A stretch of DNA of 47,377 nucleotides from Thermoleophilia bacterium. Lineage in GTDB: Bacteria; Actinomycetota; Thermoleophilia; Gaiellales; Gaiellaceae. The stretch covers positions 1 through 47,377 of the forward strand of contig JAICSH010000014.1 in assembly GCA_025936995.1 (NCBI GenBank). The letters run 5' to 3'. The notes under the pieces were generated by a model. That model did no database searches. It was not told where the DNA came from and saw nothing but the letters and a program-made list of their open reading frames with translations. A program made the position numbers and the translations under genes. How positions within the stretch are numbered: the stretch's first letter is position 1; each line of letters starts with the position of its first letter. This document shows, in pieces, positions 32,587-40,955 of this stretch.

Positions 32587-33099
32587 ATGCAGGTCACGGA
32601 GAAGAAGAAGGCATCGGCTGGAGCGCTGGGGGCCGCGAGCCTCAGACCGGCGGAAGCCCGAAAGGGTGCGTCCTGGTCGGCGCCGGTTCTCGCGGCGAGG
32701 TTCCTGGGTGCGCTCGCCCTGCTCGCGGTGGGGGCGGTACACCTGCAGCAGTACGAGTTCCTCTATTCGGCGATTCCCACGATCGGGACGTTGTTCCTAC
32801 TCAACTTCGTCGGGGCCACGGCGATCGGCCTGGGCTTGCTCGCTCCGGTGGAGCGTCTGCTCGGGCGGTTCGGACGCTTCGCCGTGAACCTCCTGGCGCT
32901 CGGTGGAGCGGCGCAGGCCGCAACGGCGTTCGTGTTCCTGCTCGTCGCCGAGCGCACGCCGCTGTTCGGGTTTCAGGAGCCGGGCTACGACCCGCCCGCG
33001 CTGATGGCGTCGCGCGTCGCGGAGCTCGTGACGGTGGGGCTGCTGGGCGGCTTCCTCGTCGCGCGGCTCGTGCGCCGGGGCTCCGGCGAGCGCTGGTAG
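32587..33099 (+). CDS. Hypothetical four-TM membrane protein
   Basis: A 170-residue protein: a basic, Ala-rich cytoplasmic N-terminus (about 35 residues) followed by four hydrophobic helices, the first with VLAARFLGALALLAVGAVHL and the second IGTLFLLNFVGATAIGLGLL. Similar proteins are common in Actinomycetota without known role. ATG 32587 is fixed by GAGGAGGTCGAAG. It precedes the anti-sigma gene by 29 bp on the same strand and may be part of its envelope-stress unit. Confidence 0.75.
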   Translation: MQVTEKKKASAGALGAASLRPAEARKGASWSAPVLAARFLGALALLAVGAVHLQQYEFLYSAIPTIGTLFLLNFVGATAIGLGLLAPVERLLGRFGRFAVNLLALGGAAQAATAFVFLLVAERTPLFGFQEPGYDPPALMASRVAELVTVGLLGGFLVARLVRRGSGERW

Positions 33100-33128
33100 G
33101 CAACTCCGTGTGTGGTGTCATGTAGGCG

Positions 33129-33914
33129 GTGAGTGACGTGGCCGGAGAGTTGAGCAGCGAGGAGCTGGCGGAGCTGGGCGCGCTCGCCGACGGGACGCTT
33201 CCGGCTGAGCGCCGCGAGGAGGTCGAGGCCCGTGTGGCCGCCTCGCCCGAGCTCCGAGAGATGCTCGAGCGGCAGCGACGGGCCGTGCTGGCGGTGAACG
33301 CGCTGGCGGAGGAGCAGGTGCCGGCGTCGCTGCACGCGGCGGTCGAGGCGCGGGTGCGCGCGCTCGGCGCGAGGCGCCGGAGATCCCACGGCGCGGCATC
33401 GAGACTGGCGATCGCGGGCGTCGCCGTAATTGCCGCCGCGGTGGTGGCGGCCGTCTTCCTGACCGGCGGGCCGGGAGCGCCGACCGTCGCCGACGCGGCA
33501 CGTCTCGGAACTCGACCGCCGACGGAGCCCGCCCCGTCTCCTGCAGGCAAGGCGGGAACGAGGCTCGCGGTCGCCGTCGACGGCGTCCCGTTCCCGAACC
33601 TCGCGCGTTTCGCCGGCTGGCAGGCCGTCGGGGTGCGAGACAGCCGCATCGGCGACCGCGACGCGACCGAGGTCGTCTACCGCAAGGACGGCAGGCGGCT
33701 CGGCTACGTGATCGTCTCCGGCGCCGGTCTCGCCCGTCCCTCGGGGGTGCAGGCGACGGTGATTCGCCGGGAGAGCTATCAGACGCTGCGCCTGGACGGC
33801 CGGCTCGCCGTGACCTGGCGGCGCGGCGGCCGTACCTGCGTCCTGCTCGGACAGGCGACGCGGAGCGAGCTGCTCAGGCTGGCCAGCTGGCGGCTCACTC
33901 CTCCTCGCCGCTGA
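33129..33914 (+). CDS. Probable anti-sigma factor (membrane-anchored)
   Basis: A 261-residue protein. The N-terminal 60 residues (SSEELAELGALADGTLPAER, then REEVEARVAASPELREMLER) match the anti-sigma domain of RsgI/RskA-like proteins, without the zinc-binding His-x3-Cys-x2-Cys motif. A membrane helix follows (LAIAGVAVIAAAVVAAVFLT, about 95-114), then an extracytoplasmic domain. The 3' end overlaps the 3' end of a convergent ECF sigma gene by 20 bp, so it is likely that sigma's antagonist although the pair is not an operon. Start GTG 33129. Confidence 0.8.
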   Translation: MSDVAGELSSEELAELGALADGTLPAERREEVEARVAASPELREMLERQRRAVLAVNALAEEQVPASLHAAVEARVRALGARRRRSHGAASRLAIAGVAVIAAAVVAAVFLTGGPGAPTVADAARLGTRPPTEPAPSPAGKAGTRLAVAVDGVPFPNLARFAGWQAVGVRDSRIGDRDATEVVYRKDGRRLGYVIVSGAGLARPSGVQATVIRRESYQTLRLDGRLAVTWRRGGRTCVLLGQATRSELLRLASWRLTPPRR

Positions 33915-34395
33915 GCCTGCGGGCGACGCGGTCGCGGGCGCGGAAGAGCCGGCTCGTCAGCGTTCCTTCGGGGACGCCGAGGGCTCGCGCGGCTTCGGGG
34001 TAGGAGAGCCCGGTGACGTCGACCGCGACGAGCGCGTCGCGAAACTCCTGCGGCAGCGCGGCGATCGCGGCGTAGACCTCACGTGTCTCGGCCTCCGCTG
34101 CGGGATCGTCGCTCGCGCGTGTCCCGAGCGGGCTCTCGTCCCTGAGCTCCGTCGTCACGGGGCGACGCTGCTCGGTGCGCCGCCGGCTGATCAGCGTGTT
34201 TCGCAGCGCGCGGAAGAGGTAGCCGACCTCGTCCTCGCCGCGGATCATCCGCGGCCGCGCGAGCACCCGCGCGTACGTCTCCTGCACGAGGTCCTCGGCC
34301 TCCTCGCGGGACCGCGTCCAGGCGCGGGCGGCGCGATAGAGACGCGGCAGGTGCTCTGCCGCCCGCTCCGGATCGAGCCTGCGCGGGGCGCGCAT
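33895..34395 (-). CDS. ECF RNA polymerase sigma factor
   Basis: A 166-residue sigma-70 factor: region 2 (LPRLYRAARAWTRSREEAED, then LVQETYARVLARP) and region 4 (LPQEFRDALVAVDVTGLSYP, then EAARALGVPEGTLTSRLFRA). The N-terminus begins MRAPRRLDPERAAEHL. It converges with the anti-sigma gene, sharing the last 20 bp. Sense-antisense 3' pairing could couple their expression. Upstream of ATG 34395 there is no obvious ECF-type promoter that I can name. Confidence 0.9.
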   Translation of the reverse strand: MRAPRRLDPERAAEHLPRLYRAARAWTRSREEAEDLVQETYARVLARPRMIRGEDEVGYLFRALRNTLISRRRTEQRRPVTTELRDESPLGTRASDDPAAEAETREVYAAIAALPQEFRDALVAVDVTGLSYPEAARALGVPEGTLTSRLFRARDRVARRLSGEEE

Positions 34396-34647
34396 CAGCG
34401 TCCAGGGAGGTTCATGTGCGGAAACCTTCGCTCATCCGTCCTGCGCTCCGCCTCTCGCTCGCTCGGCCTACATGCTCGGGGCTCGACGACGACTACCGCG
34501 CCGCGCTCGAGCGCGGGTTTCACGGGTATCGCGAGGCGAGTGGAGCCGTGAGTTCGTCGAGCAGAACCGGCACACCCAGCAGGCGGCGTGACCGAGACCT
34601 CCGTCGAGTTCTGCGGGCCTCCGGGTTCGCAGGAGTCGATCGAGCCT

Positions 34648-35940
34648 TCAGGGCTCCGCGGGGATGCGAAGTGTGAAGCTCGCTCCGCGTGGCGTGGGGT
34701 CGCAGATGAGCTCTCCCTCATGTTGGTGGGCGATGCGGCGCGCGATGGCGAGGCCCAGGCCGTGGCCGGGCTTGCCGGGGTCGAGTCGAACGAACCGTTC
34801 GAAGATGCGCTGCCGTTCGTGTTCGGGTACGCCGGGGCCGTCGTCGACGACGAGCGCCTCGGCGTAGCCGTTGCGCCGTTGAAGACGCACGTCGATTCGC
34901 CCCGCAGGCTGGACGGCGGCGAGCGCGTTGTCGATGAGGTTGCGGAGCACGCGCTCGAGCGCGTCGGGATCGCCGCTCACGGTGGTGTCGCCGTTGGCAC
35001 TGAGGGTGATGGCCGCGGCGGGCGCGCGTGTCCGTGCGTCCTCGATGAGGGGGGCCGCGAGTGTGGCGAGGTCGACGGGCGTTCGGGTCGAGTGTGCTTC
35101 GAGGCGCGCCAGACCGAGGAGATCGTCGACGAGGCGGCCGAGTCGTTCGCTCTCGCGCGCGACGGCGGCTTCGAGCCGGTCACGCTCCGGCCGTTGAGGT
35201 TGCTCGCGCAGGAGCGTCTCGACGCTCGCCTGGAGCGCGGCGACGGGCGTCCGGAGCTCGTGTGAGGCGTCGGCGAGGAAGCGGCGCGTGGCGGCATCGC
35301 TCGCCCGCGCTTCCTCGACGGCCGCTTCGAGGGCATCGACCATCCGGTCGAACGCGGCGGCCAGGCTCCCGAGCTCGGTGTCGGTGCGCTTGGACTCGAG
35401 GCGAAGCTTCGAGTCTCCGTGGGCGATCCGCGTCGCAGTCTCGACGACCTCCGAGAGCGGACGCAGAGCCGTGCGGGTACCCCGGAGGACCAGGAGGGTC
35501 GCGAGTGCGAGCGCGCCGGCCGCGACGAGGAGCTCGACGACCAGCAGGTTGGTCACGGCACGGCCGATGCTCGCGTGGCTGGAGCTGAACGAGATTCGTG
35601 TTCCGTCGGCCAGTGTCTCGTCCAGAACGAGCAGCGAGCCGTGTCTGCGGATCGTCGGGCCGGCCCTGGACGGTGCCGTCGCGGGAGTCCCCCCGGGGGC
35701 GGGAAGCCTGATGCGGGTGGCGATCCCCTCGAGCGCGAGGCCCGCCACGAGCGGCTTTGCGTCCGCGGGGGAGCCGGTGTGCTCGACCGCGGCGCCTGCG
35801 TCTTTCAGCCGGCTCCGGAGGTCGCCCTCGAGCCTGGCCCGGTAGACGAGCGTGACAGCGGTCACGACCCCGGCGAGAACGATCGCGAGCAGGGTGAGCG
35901 TGGTGATCGTGACGCGGGCGCGGAGCGAGCCGGCCTTCAT
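34648..35940 (-). CDS. Sensor histidine kinase
   Basis: A 430-residue membrane kinase. TM helices lie near residues 11-33 and 131-153 with an extracytoplasmic loop between, then a HAMP linker (RPLSEVVETATRIAHGD), phospho-acceptor His227 in FLADASHELRTPVAAL, N-box RNLIDNALAAV, G1 VVDDGPGVP, F-box IFERFVRLD and G2 GHGLGLAIARR. It autophosphorylates and passes phosphate to the response regulator encoded upstream, whose stop overlaps its ATG. The input signal is unknown. The sensor loop is Pro/Thr/Arg-rich, about 95 residues. Confidence 0.95.
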   Translation of the reverse strand: MKAGSLRARVTITTLTLLAIVLAGVVTAVTLVYRARLEGDLRSRLKDAGAAVEHTGSPADAKPLVAGLALEGIATRIRLPAPGGTPATAPSRAGPTIRRHGSLLVLDETLADGTRISFSSSHASIGRAVTNLLVVELLVAAGALALATLLVLRGTRTALRPLSEVVETATRIAHGDSKLRLESKRTDTELGSLAAAFDRMVDALEAAVEEARASDAATRRFLADASHELRTPVAALQASVETLLREQPQRPERDRLEAAVARESERLGRLVDDLLGLARLEAHSTRTPVDLATLAAPLIEDARTRAPAAAITLSANGDTTVSGDPDALERVLRNLIDNALAAVQPAGRIDVRLQRRNGYAEALVVDDGPGVPEHERQRIFERFVRLDPGKPGHGLGLAIARRIAHQHEGELICDPTPRGASFTLRIPAEP

Positions 35941-36608
35941 CGGGGGTCGAGCCGGTAGCCGAGGCCGCGAACGGTGTGGAGGAGACGAGGGCCGTGTGCT
36001 TCGAGCTTGCGGCGCAACGCGCTGACATGAACCTCGACGACGTTGGGGTCGTAGGCGTCGTAGCCCCAGACCTGCGTGAGCAGCTGATGCTTCGAGAGAA
36101 CCAGGCCGCGCTGGCGGACGAAATAGGCGAGGAGGCGCAGCTCGGTCGGGGTCAGCTCGAGCGGCGAGCCGGCGCGCGTCGCCAGGCCGGCCTCCTCGTC
36201 CACCACGACGTCGCCGGCTTCGATCGCCGAGCCGAGGCGGCCTGTCCGCCGAAGCACGGCACGCACCCGGGCGAGCAGCTCCTCGAGGGCGAACGGCTTG
36301 ACCAGGTAGTCGTCGGCGCCGAGTTCGAAGCCGCCCAGCCGGTCCTCCACGGCGTCACGGGCGGTCAGGAAGACGATCGGCAGGTCACGCGCGGCGCGCA
36401 GCTCTCGCGCCAGCTCGAAACCGTCGCCGCCGGGGAGGAGCACGTCGAGCACCGCGAGATCCGGGGCGGCGGCGAGCACCGGCTCGGGGCCGGGGTAGTC
36501 GGAGAACCCGGTGACGGCGATCCCCTCGCGCCGGAGCGCGCGCTCGACCGCCAGGCGAACCGGCTCCTCGTCCTCGACCAGCACCACCCGTGGCGAGTGC
36601 GCGCTCAC
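35937..36608 (-). CDS. OmpR/PhoB-type response regulator
   Basis: A 223-residue regulator. The receiver has the acidic pocket EDE (12-14), phospho-acceptor Asp55 (LAVLDVLLPGGDG), Thr82 and Lys104. The C-terminal winged helix contains LELTPTELRLLAYFVRQRGL and VEVHVSALRRKLE. I chose GTG 36608. Farther upstream codons read like non-coding sequence. No Shine-Dalgarno is seen (CTCCCTCC only), so the start may be leaderless. It overlaps the kinase gene by 4 nt (ATGA). The divergent polytopic protein begins 91 bp away. Confidence 0.93.
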   Translation of the reverse strand: MSAHSPRVVLVEDEEPVRLAVERALRREGIAVTGFSDYPGPEPVLAAAPDLAVLDVLLPGGDGFELARELRAARDLPIVFLTARDAVEDRLGGFELGADDYLVKPFALEELLARVRAVLRRTGRLGSAIEAGDVVVDEEAGLATRAGSPLELTPTELRLLAYFVRQRGLVLSKHQLLTQVWGYDAYDPNVVEVHVSALRRKLEAHGPRLLHTVRGLGYRLDPR

Positions 36609-36698
36609 GGAGGGAGTATCTGCCCGATTCCGAGCGTTGGCCGAAGACCGCTGCGTCTTCAGGTTCAGCTCAGCAACGGCTGGAACTCTCCCGGGGCG

Positions 36699-38033
36699 AT
36701 GTCTGCACCTGCGAGCCCCGGCGAGGCAGCGATTCCGGGTGGGCCCGATCGAACTGCGCTTCGCGCGGGGAGAGGCGTCCGGCTGGCATGGGTGGAAGCC
36801 ACGCTGGCCGTTGCCGCTTTCACCGCGCTGAGCATCCTCGTCCTGTCCGTCGCACCCCAGCCTGCAGAGCCCGATGACGGCGCCTACCGCGCATCGATCG
36901 TGGCGATGACCAAAGGGCACTTTTTGACGTTGTCGATCGCTCAGGCAGAAACCCTGGCGCGCGAGCTCGGCGACAATCCGGGCGCGCCCCCGAACCAGTG
37001 GGTCGAGGTGGCCCACGGTCGATACATCAGCGAGAAGAACCCCGGCTATCCCTTTCTTGCTGCGCCGTTTCAGGCACTCGGCATCATCCGGTGGGCGCCG
37101 CTGTTCTACGGGGCGCTCGCCTGCCTAGGGTTGTTCTTCGGCGCCCGACGCTGGCTCGGGCGCTTCGGCGGCCTCGCCTCGGTCGGCCTGTATTGCTCAT
37201 CCGGAGCCGCGCTCGCGTTCGCGTGGCGCGATTACATGCCGACGTTCACCGACGCGTCGCTGATCGCGGCGGGTTCCGGCGCGCTGCTCTGGTCGGTGCT
37301 GGCGACCGAAGCCGGTTCCCGGCGACGCACCTGGGTCGGCCTCGCCGGGTTCGCGGGAATCGAGCTCGCGACCTTCGTCCGCTACACCGATGTCGTGATC
37401 CTCGGTTGCGTCGTCGCGGCTGTGTTCGCGGCCTGGCGGCTGCGGGTTGCGAGGCTGCCGCTCCGCAGGCTCGCCTGGTGGCTTGCCTCGGTCGCGGTCT
37501 TCGGCGTCGGCGTGGCCGTCTTCGACGACCTCGTCTACGGTGGCCCGCTGACAACCGGGTACCAGTCCGGCGAGGTCACGTTCGCATTCGGCGCGATCGG
37601 GACGAACCTGCGACTCATGCCCGCACACCTGCTGCAGGCCATGCCGATGGTGGTGCTCGGTCTGATGGCTCTCGTCTGGATCATCGTCCGGTGGGTGATG
37701 CTCCGCGGGGCCGGCGGAGAAGTCGGCGCTGCGGCCCGCGCCGACCTTTGGGTCGCCCTCGCCCTCGCCGCATCGTGGTTCGCGAGTTGGGGCCTGTACT
37801 CCGCGTACACCTGGACGACCGACCCGACCTCGGTGAGCGTGCAGGTAGTCCGGTTCTACCTCCCGGCGCTCGGCGCGATCGCCCTGCTCGGCGCCTGGCT
37901 GGTGACCAGGATTCGCGGCCGTTCCTGGCTCGTCGGCCTGATCTCGAGCGCCGGCATCGCTGCGCTGTTCGCCGTGGGTGTCTGGGCCTTCCACGCGATG
38001 TACGCGGCGTTCGGCGTCCCATTGAGCGGATAG
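36699..38033 (+). CDS. Polytopic membrane protein, GT-C glycosyltransferase-like
   Basis: A 444-residue protein with about ten membrane segments. After the first helix an exterior loop reads EPDDGAYRASIVAMTKGHFL and contains paired acids, then NPGYPFLAAPFQALG: this layout resembles the catalytic first loop of GT-C enzymes (ArnT/PMT class), which use polyprenyl-linked sugars. No close family could be named, so the activity is a guess. ATG 36699 is preceded by CCGGGGCG, which is a poor Shine-Dalgarno. Divergent from the two-component regulator, which may control it. Confidence 0.65.
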   Translation: MSAPASPGEAAIPGGPDRTALRAGRGVRLAWVEATLAVAAFTALSILVLSVAPQPAEPDDGAYRASIVAMTKGHFLTLSIAQAETLARELGDNPGAPPNQWVEVAHGRYISEKNPGYPFLAAPFQALGIIRWAPLFYGALACLGLFFGARRWLGRFGGLASVGLYCSSGAALAFAWRDYMPTFTDASLIAAGSGALLWSVLATEAGSRRRTWVGLAGFAGIELATFVRYTDVVILGCVVAAVFAAWRLRVARLPLRRLAWWLASVAVFGVGVAVFDDLVYGGPLTTGYQSGEVTFAFGAIGTNLRLMPAHLLQAMPMVVLGLMALVWIIVRWVMLRGAGGEVGAAARADLWVALALAASWFASWGLYSAYTWTTDPTSVSVQVVRFYLPALGAIALLGAWLVTRIRGRSWLVGLISSAGIAALFAVGVWAFHAMYAAFGVPLSG

Positions 38034-38098
38034 GGAACCTGGACGGAGCGCTTGCCAGCGCCGCGCGAGCGGGCCGCTGCGGTCAGCGAAGTGCGCCG

Positions 38099-38518
38099 CT
38101 ACAAGTCCAGCTCTGCCTGCACTGCTCGACGTCCGTCAACTATGCGTTCCGACCATCGCGCCAGCCGTCCGATGATCTCGATGCCGCGGCCGGCCACACG
38201 TGCCGGATCGCGCGGCCGAAGATGCGGGACGGCGCCGGCGCGGGCTGAGTCGACGACACGAAGGAACAGTGTGCTTCCGACGAGCTTGAACTGGACGTCG
38301 ATCTCGTCGCCGCGGCGACTTCCGTGGCTGATCGCATTCGAGACGAGCTCGCTCGTGACCAGCAGCGCGTCGTGGACTCGCTCAGCCTCGGCCGTAGAGC
38401 CTCGGAGTACGTTCCTGACGAGCCGCCGCGCCTGAGCGACGGACTGGGCTTCGGCGGCGAGCCGAGCGCGAATCTCACCTGGATTGTCGAGCTCGTGCGA
38501 CATCTGTATACGGAACAC
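38099..38518 (-). CDS. RsbW-like serine kinase/anti-sigma ATPase (HATPase_c_2)
   Basis: A 139-residue GHKL ATPase. Seen: N-box VTSELVSNAISHGSRRG (about residues 54-70), VDSARAGAVPHL in place of the canonical VxDxGxG, and GRGIEIIGRLARW at the G2 position. Small proteins of this type bind sigma factors or phosphorylate antagonists in partner-switching pathways. The degenerate G1 box (DSARAG) may lower ATP binding. No antagonist or sigma-B gene is adjacent. ATG 38518 or the in-frame ATG five codons later. Confidence 0.8.
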   Translation of the reverse strand: MFRIQMSHELDNPGEIRARLAAEAQSVAQARRLVRNVLRGSTAEAERVHDALLVTSELVSNAISHGSRRGDEIDVQFKLVGSTLFLRVVDSARAGAVPHLRPRDPARVAGRGIEIIGRLARWSERIVDGRRAVQAELDL

Positions 38519-38660
38519 CCGAGACCGGGTGGCGGGTACGGCTGCTGTGGCTTGCGGTCTCCCCTGAGGACAGGGCCGCGGTCTCTGACGCCGGCGCTGC
38601 TACCGTGCACCCACGGACGGCATTGGGTCGTCTGGTGAGATTCAGGTTCTCGTTCCTCCC

Positions 38661-38687
38661 GGATTCGAGCTCTTGCTTCTCGAATCC
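38661..38687 (+). promoter_or_regulatory. 5'-leader hairpin before the DEAD-box helicase
   Basis: GGATTCGAG (38661-38669), loop CTCTTGCTT, CTCGAATCC (38679-38687): a perfect 9-bp stem ending 3 bp before the AAGGAG ribosome site (38691-38696) of the helicase at 38708. Position suggests a translational or transcript-stability element. Confidence 0.6.
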
Positions 38688-38707
38688 GAAAAGGAGTCGA
38701 ACACCGT

Positions 38708-39877
38708 ATGTCTCAGAGTTTTGCCTCGCTCGGCGTGAGCGCGGAGGTCGAGCACGCGCTCGCCGCCCGCGGCATCGTCGAGCCCTTCCGCATCCAGACG
38801 CTCGTCGTTCCCGAAGCGCTCAGCGGCCGCGACGTCCTCGGCCAGGCGCCCACGGGCTCCGGCAAGACGCTCGCCTTCGGACTGCCGCTCGTCGAGCGCC
38901 TCTCGGCAGGCGAGCACGCTCCGGCCGCGCTCGTGCTTGCCCCCACCCGCGAGCTCGCGCTGCAGGTAACGGAGGAACTGTCGCTGCTCGGCGCTCCGCG
39001 CGGGATACGCGCCGGCGCCGCCTACGGCGGAGCTCCGATCGCCTCCCAGGCGAAGCGGCTACGCGGCGCCCACATCGTCATCGCCACGCCGGGTCGCCTG
39101 AGCGACCTCGTCCGGCGGCGCCTGATCTCGCTCGATGCGATCCGGATCCTGGTGCTCGACGAGGCCGACCGGATGCTCGACATGGGCTTCCTGCCGCAGG
39201 TGGAGGAGATCGTGCGCCTGTTGCCGAAGCGGCGCCAGACGATGCTCTTCTCGGCGACGCTCGACGGCGAAATCGGCGCGCTGGCCCGCGCCTACACGAC
39301 GAACCCGTCGCGCTTCGAGGCCGAGCTGCCGTCCCGGCACGCCGACGGCGAGGTCGAGCACCGCTTCGTCGCGGTCACGGCCGCCGACAAGGTCGACAGC
39401 CTCGTCAAGCTGCTCGCGGCCGACCGCGGGCTCGCGCTGGTCTTCGTGCGGACGAAGCGCGGTGCCGACCGCCTCGCGCACAAGCTGCGTGGACACGGCG
39501 TCGAAGCCGCCGCCATGCACGGCGACATGACGCAGGGCGCGCGCGAGCGAGCGCTCCAGCGCTTCCGGTCGGGGCGCGTGACGACACTCGTGGCGACCGA
39601 CGTGGCCGCCCGCGGGCTCGACCTCGAGGCGATCAGCCACGTGATCAACTACGACCCGCCCGAGGACAGCAAGGGCTACGTGCACCGCGTCGGCCGCACC
39701 GGCCGCGCCGGCCGCTCCGGCCAGGGGATCACCCTCGTGCTGCCCGACCAGCAGGCCGACGTCAGCCGCGTCGCGAACCTGCTCGGCCACCGTGACCAGT
39801 TCGAAAGCGGCGGAATGACGACCGCCCGTCCACGGCTCCTCTACACGAGTCGACGTGGCCGCCGCTCGCGCTGGTAG
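38708..39877 (+). CDS. DEAD-box RNA helicase
   Basis: A 389-residue ATP-dependent helicase core: Q-motif area (FRIQTLVVPEALSG), Walker A APTGSGKT (47-54), motif Ia PTRELALQ, DEAD at 151-154, SAT at 182-184, then domain 2 with VFVRTKRGADRLA, TDVAARGLDLE and HRVGRTGRAGRSG. The tail is short and basic (TSRRGRRSRW). Resembles RhlE/CsdA-type helicases that unwind structured RNA in the cold or during ribosome assembly. Cold-shock genes lie 0.6 kb downstream, which supports an RNA-metabolism role. AAGGAG precedes ATG 38708. Confidence 0.95.
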   Translation: MSQSFASLGVSAEVEHALAARGIVEPFRIQTLVVPEALSGRDVLGQAPTGSGKTLAFGLPLVERLSAGEHAPAALVLAPTRELALQVTEELSLLGAPRGIRAGAAYGGAPIASQAKRLRGAHIVIATPGRLSDLVRRRLISLDAIRILVLDEADRMLDMGFLPQVEEIVRLLPKRRQTMLFSATLDGEIGALARAYTTNPSRFEAELPSRHADGEVEHRFVAVTAADKVDSLVKLLAADRGLALVFVRTKRGADRLAHKLRGHGVEAAAMHGDMTQGARERALQRFRSGRVTTLVATDVAARGLDLEAISHVINYDPPEDSKGYVHRVGRTGRAGRSGQGITLVLPDQQADVSRVANLLGHRDQFESGGMTTARPRLLYTSRRGRRSRW

Positions 39878-39892
39878 CGAACACCGCGGCGG

Positions 39893-40375
39893 CTAGCCGG
39901 CGGTTTGCCGGGCGATCCAGGCGTCGGCTTCGTCGAGCTCGATTCCGCGGGACGTCGCGATCTCGGCGGCGAGCAGCGTTCGAGCCTGGCGTAAGAGCTG
40001 GTTCTCCACTGGCGCAGGCCCGCCCTTGACCCGCCGGCGCTGCCGATGGATGCCGTCGCGGACGATCTCTGCGAGGTCGCTGACACTCCCTGCGGCAAGT
40101 TTCGCCTGCGACCTGCGGTGACGCCGCGACCACGGCTCGACCGCAGGCTGCGAGTCCGCACGGAGAGTCCGCTGCACCGTCTTCAGCTCCTGCTCGCCGG
40201 AGAGGGAGCGCAGCGCTTCGCGGGCACGGTCGAGTGGGAGCGTTACTTTCAACCCGCTCTCGAAGGCGAGAACGAGCGTCTCCTCCCCGCCCTGCTGAGA
40301 TTGCCTTGATTCAACGCGGCCGATGCCGTGCGAGGCGTAGACGACGAGATCACCGACGGCCAGTCGCAGTGCCAT
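39893..40375 (-). CDS. CarD/CdnL-family transcription regulator
   Basis: A 160-residue protein with the CarD N-terminal RNA-polymerase-interaction domain: LAVGDLVVYASHGIGRVESR (5-24), then VTLPLDRAREALRSL. The helical C-terminal domain (SDLAEIVRDGIHRQRRR ...) would bind promoter DNA, but it lacks the Trp seen in canonical CarD. Essential CarD stabilises open complexes at rRNA promoters. This shorter-linker relative may be a second paralogue. Starts at ATG 40375. Convergent with the helicase gene. Confidence 0.85.
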   Translation of the reverse strand: MALRLAVGDLVVYASHGIGRVESRQSQQGGEETLVLAFESGLKVTLPLDRAREALRSLSGEQELKTVQRTLRADSQPAVEPWSRRHRRSQAKLAAGSVSDLAEIVRDGIHRQRRRVKGGPAPVENQLLRQARTLLAAEIATSRGIELDEADAWIARQTAG

Positions 40376-40467
40376 CGCGGGTCGGTTTGCGTGAGATAGC
40401 TCCCGCTCCGGCCGTGCATGGGTCCGCTTTTCTCCCGGCACCCCTGAGTCGCCGCTGCGCGGCTGCC

Positions 40468-40677
40468 TCACGCGGCCGAAAGGGTGACGTGCTTGGCCTC
40501 GGCCCCGTAGTCGCCCTGTTCGGGCTCGTATCGCACTTTCGTGTCTTCGACCAGCGTCTTGTGGTCGGCTCCGACGATCGCGCTTTGGTCGACGAACAGT
40601 GGAGTGCCGCCGCCATCGGGCACGATGAAGCCGCACCCCTTCTCTGCGCTGAACCACTTCACGGTTCCGGTTGCCAA
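40468..40677 (-). CDS. Cold-shock domain protein, divergent copy
   Basis: A 69-residue CSD starting at TTG 40677 ([18 protein letters not shown]). RNP1, normally KGFGFI, reads KGCGFI (aromatic replaced by Cys15), and RNP2, normally VFVHxSAI, reads LFVDQSAI (His replaced by Asp), so nucleic-acid stacking is probably weaker. The leader shares a block with the second cold-shock gene. GGAGGAGGG lies 11 nt upstream. The gene is head-to-head with the canonical cold-shock gene at 40956. It may be a regulatory or specialised copy. Confidence 0.85.
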   Translation of the reverse strand: MATGTVKWFSAEKGCGFIVPDGGGTPLFVDQSAIVGADHKTLVEDTKVRYEPEQGDYGAEAKHVTLSAA

Positions 40678-40704
40678 TAGATCGAGATCCCTCCTCCGCT
40701 TTGG

Positions 40705-40748
40705 GAACGGGCAGAGGAAGCGCGGTGCTCGCATCCGGTACTCGCTCG
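40705..40748 (-). promoter_or_regulatory. Conserved cold-shock leader element, copy A
   Basis: On the minus strand this leader reads GAGCGAGTACCGG ... GCGCTTCCTCTGCCCGTTC, nearly identical to the leader of the plus-strand cold-shock gene at 40888-40930. CTTCCTC (40714-40720) can pair with the downstream GGAGGAGG ribosome site (40689-40697). Confidence 0.7.
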
Positions 40749-40887
40749 TGAGTCGGCGGAGCGTAGCAGCGGTACCCAGACGCTCATGAGTGCGACGCCG
40801 ATCGCAACTGCTTCCGGTCTTCTGCCCAGAGGAGGAAACGAGTCCGAGGACTAGCCAATTGGTCATGCTACGGTGGCTGTCGAAGCT

Positions 40888-40930
40888 GAGCGAGTACCGG
40901 TTGCGCGCGATGCGCTTCCTCTGCCCGTTC
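40888..40930 (+). promoter_or_regulatory. Conserved cold-shock leader element, copy B
   Basis: GAGCGAGTACCGG (40888-40900) then GCGCTTCCTCTGCCCGTTC (40912-40930), the same block as copy A in the opposite orientation. CTTCCTC (40915-40921) can pair seven bases with GGAGGAGG (40941-40948) including one G-U, which would hide the ribosome site. Confidence 0.7.
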
Positions 40931-40955
40931 TTTCCATGGTGGAGGAGGTGTTTGT

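Noticed and set aside
34396-34647. Open frames on both strands between the sigma and kinase genes
   Set aside because: No ribosome site, atypical codon use and no family pattern. Left as about 250 bp of non-coding sequence.
35976-36698. N-terminal extension of the polytopic membrane protein gene to 35976
   Set aside because: It would cover the antisense of the two-component regulator. ATG 36699 begins right before the first hydrophobic helix.
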